Shown: positions 1-9,390, counted from the first letter of the stretch. The stretch: DNA of 64,000 bases from Streptomyces sp. NBC_00443 (GCF_036014175.1 NZ_CP107917.1:7440001-7504000), one strand, 5' to 3'. The notes: generated by a model from the letters alone, not told the origin. A program made the numbers and translations.

Positions 1-207
1 CGATCGCCGCGGCGGGTGTCGCGAGCAGGAAGAACAGCGTGAACGGGCCGCGCAGTGGTGACTGCGAGCCGACGAGCGCGAGAACCGCGCCGAATCCCCC
101 ATGGCCGTCGCGACGCCCGCGAGCAGCGGTGTCAGGTCCCTCCCCGGTCCTGACCGCTCCCGCTCGGCGTCCTGAGACGCACCTGTCTTGCTACGTAAGG
201 TCTGCAT
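1..207 (-). pseudogene. Membrane protein N-terminal fragment with an apparent frameshift, cut by window start
   Basis: From ATG at 207 the reading frame gives a hydrophilic start (MQTLRSKTGA...) and then a membrane-like stretch LTPLLAGVATAMG. After the C run at 96-100 the sensible frame changes: the next hydrophobic segment (GFGAVLALVGSQSPLRGPF, then LFFLLATPAAA) is found only in another frame. One more C in the run would join the two halves. This is seen directly; the two-helix membrane character is inferred from hydrophobicity. Codon 4 is TTA (196-198), rare in this genus. I do not recognise the family. The gene continues beyond base 1, so length and function are unknown. Sequencing error is as likely as a real mutation. 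Confidence 0.5.
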
Positions 208-278
208 TGGCGACTTTGCCCCCCGAAGCGCCGGATGCCGGGCTTCAATGTCGCTCAGCTCCGTGGGGGCCGTCAAGA

Positions 279-313
279 CGTTCCCCGGAGACGGCGGGCG
301 TCTCCGGGGAACG
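279..313 (-). terminator. Strong hairpin terminator
   Basis: Perfect 14-bp stem (279-292 with 300-313) and a 7-base GC-rich loop. It lies 28 bases past the stop of the S8 protease on the minus strand, and between that gene and the upstream region of the membrane-protein fragment. There is no U-tract, which is usual for high-GC actinobacterial terminators. Confidence 0.75.
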
Positions 314-340
314 GTTGGTTCTGGTCGTACGGGTGTGCTG

Positions 341-1549
341 TTACGGGACGAGCTTCAGCAGCCGGTTGGGTGAGCCGGAGCCCGGGCCGGTGACCACGTT
401 GGTGGTGGCGCCGCCCGTCAGGGCCGAGGCGACCGCGGCCGGGGTGGCCGAGGTGTGGTTCGCCAGGTAGACCGCCGCCGCGCCCGCGACGTGCGGGGTC
501 GCCATCGACGTACCGGAGATGGTGTTCGTCGCGGTGTCGCTGGTGTACCAGCCGGCCGTGATGGAGGAGCCGGGCGCGAAGATGTCCAGCACCGAGCCGT
601 AGTTGGAGTAGCTGGCCCGGGCGTCCGAGCTGGTGGTGGCGCCGACGGTGATCGCCTCGGTCACGCGGGCCGGGGAGTACGAGGAGGCGTTGGCGCTGCT
701 GTTGCCGGCCGCGACGGCGTAGGTCACGCCGCTGGCGATGGAGTTGCGCACGGCCGTGTCCAGCGAGGCGGAGGCGCCGCCGCCGAGCGACATGTTGGCG
801 ACCGAGGGGCCGGTGTGGTTGTCGGTCACCCAGTCGATGCCCGCGATGACGCCGGCGGTGGTGCCGGAGCCCGCGTTGTCGAGCACGCGCACCGCCACGA
901 TCTTCGCCTTCTTGGCGACGCCGTAGGTCGAGCCCGCGATCGTGGTGGCCACATGGGTGCCGTGGCCGTTGCCGTCGGAGGCGGTGGTGTCCCCGTCGAC
1001 CGCGTCGTAGCCGTAACTCGCCCGGCCGCTGATCTGCTGGTGGGTGATGCGCACGCCGGTGTCGATGACGTACGCCGTCACGCCGCCGCCCGCGCTGTCC
1101 GGGTAGGTGTACGTGCCCGAGAGCGGGAGCGCGGACTGGTCGATGCGGTCCAGGCCCCAGGGAGCGCTGGTCTGCGTGGTGTCGGCCAGCTGGACGCGCT
1201 GGTTCTGCTCGACGGAGGCCACGGCCGGGTCGGCGGCGAGTCTCTTGGCCTCGGTTGCGGAGAGGCCGGCGGTGTAGCCGTTCAGCGCCTTGGTGAAGGT
1301 CCTGCTCACCGAGCCGCCGTACTCCTTCACCAGGTCCTTGCCGGCGGCCGAGGACGCCTTGAGGCCGGCGCTCTTCTTGAGCGTGACGATGTAGCTGTCC
1401 TTGATCGCCGTGGGGGAGCCGGCGGCCAGGACCTTGCCCTCGGCCGGAGCGGCGTGGGCGGGGAGGGACGTGAGTCCGCCGACGAGGGCGGCGGTCGCCA
1501 GGCCGGATATCGCGGCGAACCGGATTTTGTTGCTACGCAGTTGTGCCAT
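341..1549 (-). CDS. Secreted subtilisin-family (S8) serine protease
   Basis: Exported endopeptidase of about 402 residues, of the proteinase K/aqualysin type. The order is: Sec signal peptide (about 1-34, ending AHA), an inhibitor I9 propeptide (about 50-122, starting DSYIVTLKKS), then the S8 catalytic domain. The catalytic triad is visible: Asp163 (VIDTG), His196 (GHGTHV) and Ser348 (GTSMATPHVAGA), with oxyanion Asn283 (AAGNS). The ATG at 1549 is chosen because it starts the signal peptide and has GAGGAGG upstream; the longer frame to 1813 adds only Arg/Pro-rich leader sequence. The protein ends soon after the catalytic domain, with no C-terminal extension. It should act outside the cell on protein substrates, matured by propeptide removal. 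A palindrome at 1699-1715 in its upstream region may be regulatory. Confidence 0.95.
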   Translation of the reverse strand: MAQLRSNKIRFAAISGLATAALVGGLTSLPAHAAPAEGKVLAAGSPTAIKDSYIVTLKKSAGLKASSAAGKDLVKEYGGSVSRTFTKALNGYTAGLSATEAKRLAADPAVASVEQNQRVQLADTTQTSAPWGLDRIDQSALPLSGTYTYPDSAGGGVTAYVIDTGVRITHQQISGRASYGYDAVDGDTTASDGNGHGTHVATTIAGSTYGVAKKAKIVAVRVLDNAGSGTTAGVIAGIDWVTDNHTGPSVANMSLGGGASASLDTAVRNSIASGVTYAVAAGNSSANASSYSPARVTEAITVGATTSSDARASYSNYGSVLDIFAPGSSITAGWYTSDTATNTISGTSMATPHVAGAAAVYLANHTSATPAAVASALTGGATTNVVTGPGSGSPNRLLKLVP

Positions 1550-1863
1550 TACGAGGGAGTCCTCCTCAAGGCGGTGCGCAGGTGGTGCGCGCACATGTGG
1601 GGGGTGCGTGCGCGGTCGCACGCACGGCCCTGGAACGTCGCGTTCCCGTTCCGAAGCCGAGGTAAAGGATCTGTGGTCCCGGGGTGACGGACAAGGGAGT
1701 TGACGATCTGTCAACAATCCTGTCATGTACACGAAACGCAACTCATGGCGAACGCACAGGGTGGGAGTCGTGATGCCCGGGAAAGTCTTGGCATGGACAC
1801 TTCCCGTCAACACGCGTAGTTGGTACGACGGTTAAGGCAGAGATCCTGCTATAGGGAGGTTCC
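1550..1863. promoter_or_regulatory. Divergent promoter region of protease and esterase; palindrome at 1699-1715
   Basis: A 314-base region with no credible gene separates two divergently transcribed secreted-enzyme genes, so it must hold both promoters. The clearest element is the perfect inverted repeat GTTGAC-gatct-GTCAAC at 1699-1715, followed by a further TGTCA. It could be an operator, or part of a promoter with a TTGACA-like -35. I see no convincing -10 match and no riboswitch-like fold. Confidence 0.45.
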
Positions 1864-2673
1864 ATGAGACGTTCCCGACTTTCCGCATACGTCGCCTCAC
1901 TCCTCCTCGCCGTCGGCACAGCCCTCACCGGGGCCGCGACAGCGCAGGCCGCCGACAGTGCCGCCGCAGGCGGCTATGTGGCCCTCGGCGACTCCTACTC
2001 CTCGGGCCTCGGCGCGGGCAGCTACATCGGCTCCAGCGGCGACTGCAAGCGCAGCACGAAGGCGTACCCGTACCTCTGGGCCGTCGCGAACTCACCCTCG
2101 TCGTTCGACTTCACGGCGTGCTCAGGCGCTCAAACGGGTGATGTCACGGCCAGTCAGCTCGGCCCGCTCAGCTCCGCCACCACACTCGTGTCCGTCTCCA
2201 TCGGCGGCAACGACGCCGGCTTCGCGGACATCATGACGACCTGTGTGCTGCAGGGTGACAGTGCCTGCGTCGCACGCATCAACACCGCGAAGGCGTTCGT
2301 CGACTCGACGCTGCCCGGCAGGCTCGACAACGTGTACACCGCCATCCGGACCAAGGCCCCGTCCGCCCATGTGGTCGTGCTCGGCTACCCCCGCTTCTAC
2401 AAGCTGGGCGCGTCGGGGTGCATCGGCCTGTCCGAGACCAAGCGCAGGGCGCTCAATGACGCCGCCGACTACATCAACGCCGCCACCGAGAAGCGTGCCC
2501 TGGACCACGGGTTCACGTTCGGCGACGTACGGCCCACCTTCACCGGGCACGAGCTGTGCTCCGGCAGTTCGTGGATGCACTCCGTGAACTGGCTCAGCAT
2601 CCCGGAGTCGTACCACCCGACGGCCGCGGGCCAGTCGGGTGGTTATCTGCCGGTTCTGAACGCCGCGGCCTGA
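1864..2673 (+). CDS. Secreted SGNH/GDSL esterase-lipase
   Basis: Exported hydrolase of 269 residues. A signal peptide (about 1-30, ending AQAA) is followed by an SGNH fold. Block I GDSYSSG holds the nucleophile Ser44, block III SIGGNDAGF holds the oxyanion Asn, and the C-terminal ESYHPTAAG holds the catalytic His near residue 251. Paired Cys residues (CKRS/TACSG and others) fit the disulfide-stabilised esterases known from Streptomyces. The start has a good ribosome site (GGGAGG) 6 bases upstream of ATG. It stands alone, divergent from the S8 protease, and its stop is only two bases from the stop of the convergent kinase gene. Likely substrates are short to medium acyl esters or lipids; the exact substrate cannot be read from sequence. 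Confidence 0.93.
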   Translation: MRRSRLSAYVASLLLAVGTALTGAATAQAADSAAAGGYVALGDSYSSGLGAGSYIGSSGDCKRSTKAYPYLWAVANSPSSFDFTACSGAQTGDVTASQLGPLSSATTLVSVSIGGNDAGFADIMTTCVLQGDSACVARINTAKAFVDSTLPGRLDNVYTAIRTKAPSAHVVVLGYPRFYKLGASGCIGLSETKRRALNDAADYINAATEKRALDHGFTFGDVRPTFTGHELCSGSSWMHSVNWLSIPESYHPTAAGQSGGYLPVLNAAA

Positions 2674-2675
2674 AC

Positions 2676-4300
2676 CTAGGAGCCGGGCGATCCGGTAGGC
2701 GTCTGCGAGACCCCGTCCGTCGGGGTCTCCGTCTCACAGGTCACCGCGAACGGCACCGAGTTGGACTTCGTCTCCACCGGTTCGCGCACCTCGACACTGA
2801 TCTCGTTCTCGAACGTCCCACTCTCGTCGGACGTCGTCACGAAGGCCCTGTCCTGCTTGGTCCGCCCCCCGCCTTCCGGGAAGGACAGGGTCTTCCATCC
2901 CTGGTCCATGACCTCGCCGTCCTGCGACACCCAGCGATAGCTGACCTGCGCCGGCAGCCGCACCACCGTGAACGTCGCCGTGAAGGCGGGCGCCTGCCCG
3001 TCCGGCGGCGGACAGGACCCGGAGTACTCGGTGTTGGCGCCTGCCAGCGTCACCTTCACGGACTGCGGCGCGGGAGTCGTACGACTGCTGCTCGGACTGG
3101 GCGTCGGACTCCGGCCCCCGTCGGTCGCGCCCTCGTCGTCCGTCTCGGCCGGCGAAGTCGCCTCGCCCGTCTGGGTGGTGGTCTCCTGCCCGCCCGCGTT
3201 CCCGCCGTTGCCGTCGCCGCGGTTGAGGAGGGCGTACGTCAGCCCCGCCACGGCCAGTGCGACGGCGGTGATGCCCGCGATCAGGGCGATGGCGGCGCGG
3301 CGGTTGCGCTCGGGGCGCACAGGAGCGGTGTTGTGGGCGGAAGCGGCGGCAGGCGTGGGCCGGGTGCGTCCGGGCGGTGGGACAGGGGCCGTGGGGGCGG
3401 TCTGCGGCGGCGTCCGGTGGGCCGCGACGGTCGGCGTGTAGGGAGTCGCCTGTGCGGCATCCGCGCGCGGTGTCCCTCCCGCACCGATGATCCGCAGGTC
3501 CTGCTCGGCCCGGTCGGCAGGCAGCCGCTCGGCCGGGTCCTTGCGCAGCAGCCCCTCGATGACGGGGGCGAGCGGTCCGGCACGGTGGGGCGGGGGCAGC
3601 TCCTCGTCGACGATCGCGCGCAGGGTGCTGAGGGGGTGGTCTGGCGGAACGGGGAGTTGCCCTCCACGGCCGCGTACAGGAGCACGCCGAGGGACCACAG
3701 GTCGGACTCCGGGCCGGGCGTACGGCCAAGCGCCCGCTCCGGGGCGAGGAACTCGGGGGAGCCGACGACTTCACCGGTCATCGTCAGCGCGGAGCTTCCC
3801 TCGACCATGGCGATACCGAAGTCGGTCAGGACGACCCGGCCGTCGTTCGACAGCAGCACGTTCGCCGGTTTCACGTCCCGGTGCAGCACCCCGGCCTCGT
3901 GCGCGGCCCGCAGCGCGGACAGCACCTCGGCGCCGATGTGCGCGACGCGCTGGGGGCTCAGCGGGCCCTCGGCGTCCAGCAGCTCGGCCAGCGAGATGCC
4001 GCGGACCAGCTCCATCACGATCCAGGGCCGGCCGTCCTGCGTGGCCACGTCGTACACCGTGACGACATTGCGGTTGGCGACCCGCGCCGCCGCCCACGCC
4101 TCGCGCTCCAGCCGGGCGTACATCCGCTCGACCTCCGGGCCCGGCAGCCCGTACGGCGCGCGCACCTCCTTGACCGCGACCTCGCGGTGCAGCAGCTCGT
4201 CACGGGCGCGCCACACGGTGCCCATGCCGCCCTCGCCGAGCGGGGACAGAAGGCGGTAGCGGCCCGCGATCAGACGTTCACTGCCCGGTTCTTCGGACAC
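2676..4300 (-). pseudogene. Membrane serine/threonine protein kinase (PknB type), frameshifted
   Basis: The N-terminal part encodes a complete Hanks kinase core: glycine loop LGEGGMGTV, Lys44 (VAVKEV), HRDVKPANV with Asp142, DFG with Asp160, and the SPEFLAPE segment. After NSPFRQTTP (about residue 223) the frame breaks at the G run 3632-3636; the kinase C-lobe (LSTLRAIVDEELPPP...) continues in another frame. The total span is one base short of a multiple of three, so one lost base explains it. Downstream come a Pro-rich linker, one membrane helix (AALIAGITAVALAVAGLTY region) and an external Ig-like domain of about 110 residues, a likely sensor. GTG at 4300 is preferred because GGGGGA precedes it. 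If the frameshift is real the kinase is inactive; if not, it is a normal 541-residue receptor kinase. Confidence 0.85.
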
Positions 4301-4363
4301 GGGCGTCCCCCATTCGCATCCGAGCGAAATCTGCACTCCGCGTGATTTCTCCACAAAAGTAGC

Positions 4364-6130
4364 TCAGCCGAGTGCGGATGCCGCCCCCTGGAGAACCAAT
4401 CCGGCCCCGATCAGCACGACGAGCACCGCGGATCCCAGTGGAGCGGTCCTGCGGACGAAGACCGTCAGGGGGTGCGCCATCCAGCGGGGCTGCCTGTCCA
4501 GCACCCGCGTCACTCCCGTACCCAGCCTCACGACGGCGAACCCGGCCGCGGTGAGAGTGAGCGCGAGCCCGGCGCCGTACGCGACGACGAGCAGCAGCCC
4601 GAACCATGCCTTCCCGAGCGCCGCCGCGCCGACGAGCACGACAACCGCGGAGGGGCTGGGCACGAGCCCGCCGGCGAATCCGAGCAGGATCGTGCCGCGG
4701 AGGGTGGGGGCGGTGGAGTGGGTGTGGGTGAAACCGCCGTGGGTGTGGGTGAGGAGGCCGCGGTTGCGGGGGTGACCGTGCGGGTGGGGGTGGTCGTGGT
4801 CGTGTCCGCGGCCGTGCTCGGGTCCGTGCTGGTGGGTGTGGCCGGCAGGGGCATGCGCATGGACGTGGCCGTGCGTGGGGGTGGGCGCCGGTGTCGCGGT
4901 GTGGGCATGGGCGGCGACCAGGACTGGTTGTCGCTCGTGGGTGTGGTCGGCGTCGTGGGCGTGCTCGTGCCCGCCGAGGGGGTCGTGCGGGTGGGTGTGG
5001 TCGTCGTGCGCGTGCGCGTGGGAATGGTCGTGGTCGTGGTCGTGGTCATGGTCGTGCGCGTGCCCGTGGGTGTGGAGGCGGCCGTGGCCGCGGAAGTGCC
5101 AGGCACGGCGTACGAGTGTCGCGCCCGCCGCGATGACGAGGGCGCCGCTCGCGATGCCCAGCCAGGTGATGACCGAGGGTGCCGCCGCCGAACCGGCCGT
5201 GACCAGGAGGCCGAGGGCGACCACGCCCAGGGTGTGCGTGACCGTCACCGAGGCGGCCAGGGGCAGGACGTCCTTCATACGGGCCCGGCCGCCGCGGGCC
5301 GCCGCCACCGCCGCCATCAGGGTCTTGCCATGGCCCGGCGCGAGCGCGTGCATCGCGCCGAGGAAGATCGCCAGAAGCAGGGCGAGGGCGGCGAAGCCGA
5401 CGGTCAGGTCGTGGCGGGAGACCAGGTCGTCCAGGGCGCGCGTCCAGCGGTCGGCGCCGCGCGGCAGGACGGAGGACGCGGGGGCGTTCTGGTCCGCCTC
5501 GGCGAGGGCCGGTCCGCCGGGGCGCACCCGCAGGGATGCGGTCTTGGTGTCGGCCGGGGAGGACAACAACTCCTCCGGATACCGGGTCAGTTCGCGGGAG
5601 ATCGACTCCTTCGGCACGTCCGAGGCGGTGAGCGTCATACGGTCGCCGCGTGCCGTGATCTCCCGCCAGCCGGGGCCGGACTCCGCGCCCGCGCCGCGGA
5701 ACCCGAGGTCGAGCGTGCCGTCGCCGGCGTTCTCGGGCAGCGGCGCCGTCAGCCGGCACTCGACGCGGAGGGTGTCGAGCCCTGCCTGGCCGGGCCGCAC
5801 ACGCGCGTGGCTGCTGTTCAGCGCGAGTTCGACCGTACGGCCGTCCACGGTGACCTCGCTGCCCCGCACGGCGTCCGCGCACCGCTGCCGCGCCCATGCC
5901 GTCATGCCCGCCTTCTCGATGTCCGGCCTGGCCTGGGTCGCCGGGATCTCGGCGAGGTCCTCGACGTGATGGACGCGCAGTTCGCCGGGGGTGGCGACGA
6001 GGCCGTCGTAGCGGTTGACGGTGAAGTTGCCGAGGGGGTGCGCGCTCGCGGGAGGGGAGGAGAACAGCGCGAGCGCGCAGGCCGCCGTGAGGACGGCGCC
6101 GCAGGAGGCGAGCGGACGACGCAGGGTCAC
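4364..6130 (-). CDS. NicO/RcnA-type nickel-cobalt transporter with long His-rich loop
   Basis: Integral membrane protein of 588 residues. A signal-like N terminus is followed by an external domain (about 30-245, starting HPLGNFTVNRYDGL), a first helix set with the family motif HALAPGHGKTLMAA, a His-rich loop of roughly 130 residues (about 343-472, many HDHDHDH and HAH runs), and a second helix set containing GLVPSPSAVVVLV. These two motifs and the His loop mark the NicO family, whose known members move Ni2+ or Co2+. The external N-terminal domain is larger than in enteric RcnA. GTG at 6130 overlaps the TPR gene stop (GTGA) and has GGAGG upstream, so translation is coupled to the TPR protein. 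Direction (uptake or export) cannot be decided here. Confidence 0.88.
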   Translation of the reverse strand: MTLRRPLASCGAVLTAACALALFSSPPASAHPLGNFTVNRYDGLVATPGELRVHHVEDLAEIPATQARPDIEKAGMTAWARQRCADAVRGSEVTVDGRTVELALNSSHARVRPGQAGLDTLRVECRLTAPLPENAGDGTLDLGFRGAGAESGPGWREITARGDRMTLTASDVPKESISRELTRYPEELLSSPADTKTASLRVRPGGPALAEADQNAPASSVLPRGADRWTRALDDLVSRHDLTVGFAALALLLAIFLGAMHALAPGHGKTLMAAVAAARGGRARMKDVLPLAASVTVTHTLGVVALGLLVTAGSAAAPSVITWLGIASGALVIAAGATLVRRAWHFRGHGRLHTHGHAHDHDHDHDHDHSHAHAHDDHTHPHDPLGGHEHAHDADHTHERQPVLVAAHAHTATPAPTPTHGHVHAHAPAGHTHQHGPEHGRGHDHDHPHPHGHPRNRGLLTHTHGGFTHTHSTAPTLRGTILLGFAGGLVPSPSAVVVLVGAAALGKAWFGLLLVVAYGAGLALTLTAAGFAVVRLGTGVTRVLDRQPRWMAHPLTVFVRRTAPLGSAVLVVLIGAGLVLQGAASALG

Positions 6131-7649
6131 TTGGCCGCCTCCGGGTTCTTGAGGGCCGTACGGGCTTCCTTGGCGCCCAGCGGTGAGAAGCCGGGGTTCA
6201 GCTTCAGCGCGGCACCGAGGTGCTCGCGGGCGTTCTCGGCGTTGCCCGTGGCGCGTTCGATGACCCCGCGGTGGTACAGGAACGCGGCGCTGCGGTAGCC
6301 GGTGGCCGTGGCCCTGCGGGCGTAGGGCAGGGCTTCCTCGTCCTTGCCGTTGACGTGCAGTGCCCAGGCGAGGGCGTCCGCGGTGTGCACGGTGTGGCGG
6401 CGGTTCCACTCGGCGCGGGCGGCGCGCAGGGCGGACGCCTTGTCGCCGTGGTCGGCCGCCGCGAGGGCGGTGTCCAGGTCGGCGTTGACGCCGTTGGCGC
6501 GGGCTAGGGCCGTCCAGGCGTCGACGAGCGCGTACTGGTCGTCGGCCTCGGTCCGGTCACCGGCCGCCTCGTACAGCTCGCCGAGTTCGACGAGCGGACC
6601 CGGGAGCGGGTACCGGGACACGACGTCCTTCAGCCCCTTGATCGCGCCGGCCCTGTCTCCGCTCGCGGCCTGTGCGCGGGCGCGTCCTTCGAGCGCGGGG
6701 ACGTAGTTCTCGTCGGCGGCGAGGGCGCGGGCGTAGTGGGTGAGAGCGGTGTCGTAGTCGCCCTGGTTCCAGGCGAGTTGGCCGAGCTGGGTGGCGACGA
6801 AAGCGATGTCGCCGGGGGCCACTGCGGAGGAGAGCGCCTGCTGCAGCACGCGCTCGGCCGTGGCGACGTCGCCGCGCAGTTCGCGCACGTACGCGTACCG
6901 CGTGAAGACCGGGACGCCCGGGCGGCGGTCGTCGGCGGTGTCGGCTGCCTTGGCGGCGTCGGGGTAGCGGCCGAGTTCGACGAGGGCGTCGATGCGGGTG
7001 CACAGGGCGCGTTCGCTGTAGGGGTTGATCTTCAGCGCCTGGTCGGCGTACTTCAGGGCGTCCTCGAAGTCGTGGCGGGCGGCGGCGAGGGCGGCCCGGC
7101 CGGCCAGGGCTTGGTCGTTGTCGGCGTTCAGCTCCAGTGAGCGCTTGAAGGCCTGCTCGGCCTGGGGGTAGCGGGAGGGGTCGCCCTTGGTGCGGGCCTG
7201 CTCGACGTAGGCGAGGCCCAGGGTGGCCCAGCTGCCGAAGTCCTTCGGCTGGTCGCGCAGGTGGGCCTGGAGGAGGAGATGCCCGCGTCGAGGTCGCCGG
7301 TGGCGAGGAGGCCGGGCGACACCGCAGCCGCCGCCGGGGTGAGGCTCTGGCTTGTGTCGTCGCGGGCGGCGCCGAGGGCGATGGAGCCGGCGGTGAGTGC
7401 TACGGCCAGCAGGGTGGCGCAGCCGGCGAGGTGGAGCGTGCGGCTGCGGCGTGCGGCTGCGGCGGCGCGGCGCAGGGCGGCTATGCGGGGCGCGCCCCCG
7501 CCAGTGGGCTCCGCCCCCTGGACCCCGGTCGGCCTGAAAGCCCTCGTCCTCAAACGCCGGACGGGCTGGAAGGCCTGCCGTGCCCGCCGTACGGCGGCCA
7601 CGCGCTGCTCCTCGTTCTCCGGCGCGCTGTCGTTCGTACGCGGGGCCAT
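6127..7649 (-). pseudogene. Membrane-anchored TPR-repeat protein, frameshifted near the N terminus
   Basis: The gene encodes an N-terminal cytoplasmic stretch, one membrane helix (AGCATLLAVALTAGSIAL) and then about eight TPR helices pairs (for example FGSWATLGLAYVEQARTKGD and the DALKYADQALKINPYSERAL region). Frames change around 7268-7280: upstream DLDAGIS and downstream LLQAHLRDQPKDF belong to different frames, and one extra base (C on the coding strand) would join them. The span is one base short of a multiple of three, giving 507 residues if repaired. ATG 7649 has GAGGAG upstream. It lies between the DUF4331 gene and the NicO gene, with coupled overlap to the latter, and probably acts as an assembly scaffold for that module. 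The N-terminal cytoplasmic part is encoded by a dispersed Streptomyces repeat (7487-7575). Confidence 0.85.
7487..7575 (-). repeat. Dispersed Streptomyces repeat (GTCCGGCGTTTGAGGACGAG type) inside a coding region
   Basis: On the minus strand this stretch contains CAGCCCGTCCGGCGTTTGA followed by GGACGAGGGC and, further on, a run of GGGGTC and GGGGGCGGAGCCC, the hallmark of a repeat usually found between genes in Streptomyces. Here it is translated as part of the TPR protein N terminus (QAFQPVRRLRTRAFRPTG). Recognition is from memory of the element, not from a search. Confidence 0.6.
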
Positions 7650-7772
7650 GCCCTCTCCTCAACTGGCTTTCCTGCGACGGTGGTTGCTGCGTGCGGCGGC
7701 GCGGCCCGCGCCGTGGGGGATGAGTACTGCGCGGGCCGCGCCAGTTGGAGAGCCCGGTCGGGCAACGCCCGG

Positions 7773-7819
7773 CAAGGGGCGCGGGGAACTGCGCGGCCAG
7801 CCACACTGGGCCCGCAGAC
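7773..7819 (+). repeat. Dispersed Streptomyces intergenic repeat (AAGGGGCGCGGGGAACTGCG type)
   Basis: The core AAGGGGCGCGGGGAACTGCG followed by CGGCCAGCCAC is a very common intergenic unit in this genus. It fills most of the gap between the DUF4331 and TPR genes. The same core occurs at 33031-33056, and a related unit on the other strand at 47251-47310. Confidence 0.65.
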
Positions 7820-7854
7820 GACCGACTGCCGTTCCCGACGATGTCGCGGAGCGC

Positions 7855-9390
7855 CTAGTACGCCCGGTCCCGCATCCGGCGCCACCACATCAGGGCCCCG
7901 CCGATCAGCAGGATTCCCAGCGCTCCGGCGCCTGCCGAACCGGCGATCAGGGTCATGTCGTCCGTCCCGCCGGAGGCCCCGGTGGGCTGCAGCGCGTCGC
8001 CGAGCTGGCTGCGGACGTCCGTCTCGCCGTCCGTGCCCTTGGCGAGCGGGCCGCGGGAACCCTCGGTCGGGAGGGCGACGTAGGGGAAGGCCTTCTCGAA
8101 GTCCTTGTCGTTCTTGTCGACGGCGTCGCCCAGGTCGTTCTTGGCGCCGAGCAGTTCACCCTCGACGACCTGGAGCGAGGCGTCGATCACGTCGTCGGTG
8201 AGGCGCCGGCCGTTCGGGAAGCCGGCGTTGTCGCCGTCGAGGACACCGAGTCGCTTGGGTTCGGCGGTCGGCTTGATCGAGGTGTTCAGGCGCAGCATCT
8301 CCGAAGGCGTGACGTGCGGGGGCTGGTTGAGGCCCTTCACGCCCTTGAGGAAGACGTCGACGAGGTCGTTGCGCGGCTCGTCGGGCGCCGGGATCTTGTA
8401 GATCGCCTCGATGAGCTTCGGCAGCTCCGGGTTGGTGACGTTCTTCAGGAACTGGGCGTCCTCCCAGGGCGAGGACGCGTTGAACTTGTCCTTGTCCTTG
8501 ATGGGGTTGACGACCTCGTTGACCAGCGGGCTGCCCAGGCGCGAGACCTGCTCGAAGTAGCCCTTGGCGTTCTTGCGCTGGGTCGTCGACCAGATGCCGA
8601 CGATCGGCTGGTCAGCCGACTCGGCGATCATGTGCGTCGGGACCTGCAGGGCGATGGAGTTGACGTTGTAGCCCTTGAGCGTGTCGTTGCCGACCTCGGA
8701 GAGGTTGCCGCCGTACAGCAGGTCGAAGACGCGCAGGTCCAGGAAGAACGGGTCGTCGGCCTGTCCGGCGAACGAGGTGGCGTCGCCCGCGAGCTTGTGC
8801 ACGGCCTGTTCGCGCAGCTTGGCGTAGTCCGGCATCGACGCCTTGCCGACGTTCGACGGCGCCACCGGTACGTCGTTGGCGACCTTCGTCTTCGACACCA
8901 GGTGCTGGTCCTTGAGCTTCAGCAGCTCGACGTCGTACGTCTGCGTGATGTTGAGGTCGGGGTCGTCCAGACTCTCGACCGGTCCCGTGTTGTACAGGAA
9001 CGTCTTCTTGTTCTTGACGTGCGTCTTGAAGGTGAAGCGGTACAGCAGCTCGCCCTGCGCGTCACCGTTGTTGTCGATGTGGAGGTCGTACTGGGCGTCC
9101 TCGGCGAACGTGAAGAAGTTCGGTCCGCCGGCGGGCTCCTCGAACGGTATCCAGTTCGCGACGATCGTCGTCGTGTCCGGCCTGTCCGGGCTGACGAACG
9201 CGTACACGTCCGTGTTGTCGTACTGCGGAGTCCCCGAGATCAGCGGGGCCTCACGGTGGCTGGAGGCGGCGGCCGCCCCCGGTTCCAGCGCGGTCACACC
9301 GGCGGCTGCGAGCCCCCCGGCGGCCAGCGCACCGCATACGAGGGTCACGAGGCCCTTGCGTCCCGCACCGCTCCTGGAATTAGGTGTCAT
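7855..9390 (-). CDS. Secreted, membrane-anchored DUF4331 protein
   Basis: Protein of 511 residues. The N terminus has a signal peptide (about 1-40; LVTLVCGALAAGGLAAAGV), followed directly by the conserved start of DUF4331, SSHREAPLISGTPQYDNTDVYAF. The domain fills the rest of the protein until a C-terminal membrane helix (about 480-500, AGAGALGILLIGGALMWW) and a basic tail RRMRDR. The function of DUF4331 is unknown; HREAP and DNTDVY are its invariant blocks. ATG 9390 is chosen because it begins the signal peptide; the frame upstream to 9561 is not protein-like. It is the first gene of a minus-strand run with the TPR and NicO genes and is divergent from an ECF sigma gene. A candidate promoter for it lies at 9430-9455. 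Confidence 0.9.
   Translation of the reverse strand: MTPNSRSGAGRKGLVTLVCGALAAGGLAAAGVTALEPGAAAASSHREAPLISGTPQYDNTDVYAFVSPDRPDTTTIVANWIPFEEPAGGPNFFTFAEDAQYDLHIDNNGDAQGELLYRFTFKTHVKNKKTFLYNTGPVESLDDPDLNITQTYDVELLKLKDQHLVSKTKVANDVPVAPSNVGKASMPDYAKLREQAVHKLAGDATSFAGQADDPFFLDLRVFDLLYGGNLSEVGNDTLKGYNVNSIALQVPTHMIAESADQPIVGIWSTTQRKNAKGYFEQVSRLGSPLVNEVVNPIKDKDKFNASSPWEDAQFLKNVTNPELPKLIEAIYKIPAPDEPRNDLVDVFLKGVKGLNQPPHVTPSEMLRLNTSIKPTAEPKRLGVLDGDNAGFPNGRRLTDDVIDASLQVVEGELLGAKNDLGDAVDKNDKDFEKAFPYVALPTEGSRGPLAKGTDGETDVRSQLGDALQPTGASGGTDDMTLIAGSAGAGALGILLIGGALMWWRRMRDRAY

Noticed and set aside
2556..4259. Plus-strand open frame of 567 codons across the kinase region
   Set aside because: Arg/Gly-rich shadow; the minus strand has all kinase motifs.
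4472..6298. Long plus-strand open frame of about 600 codons opposite the NicO gene
   Set aside because: It is antisense to a gene with clear NicO motifs; its product is Val/Gly/Arg-rich low complexity caused by the His-rich repeat on the other strand.
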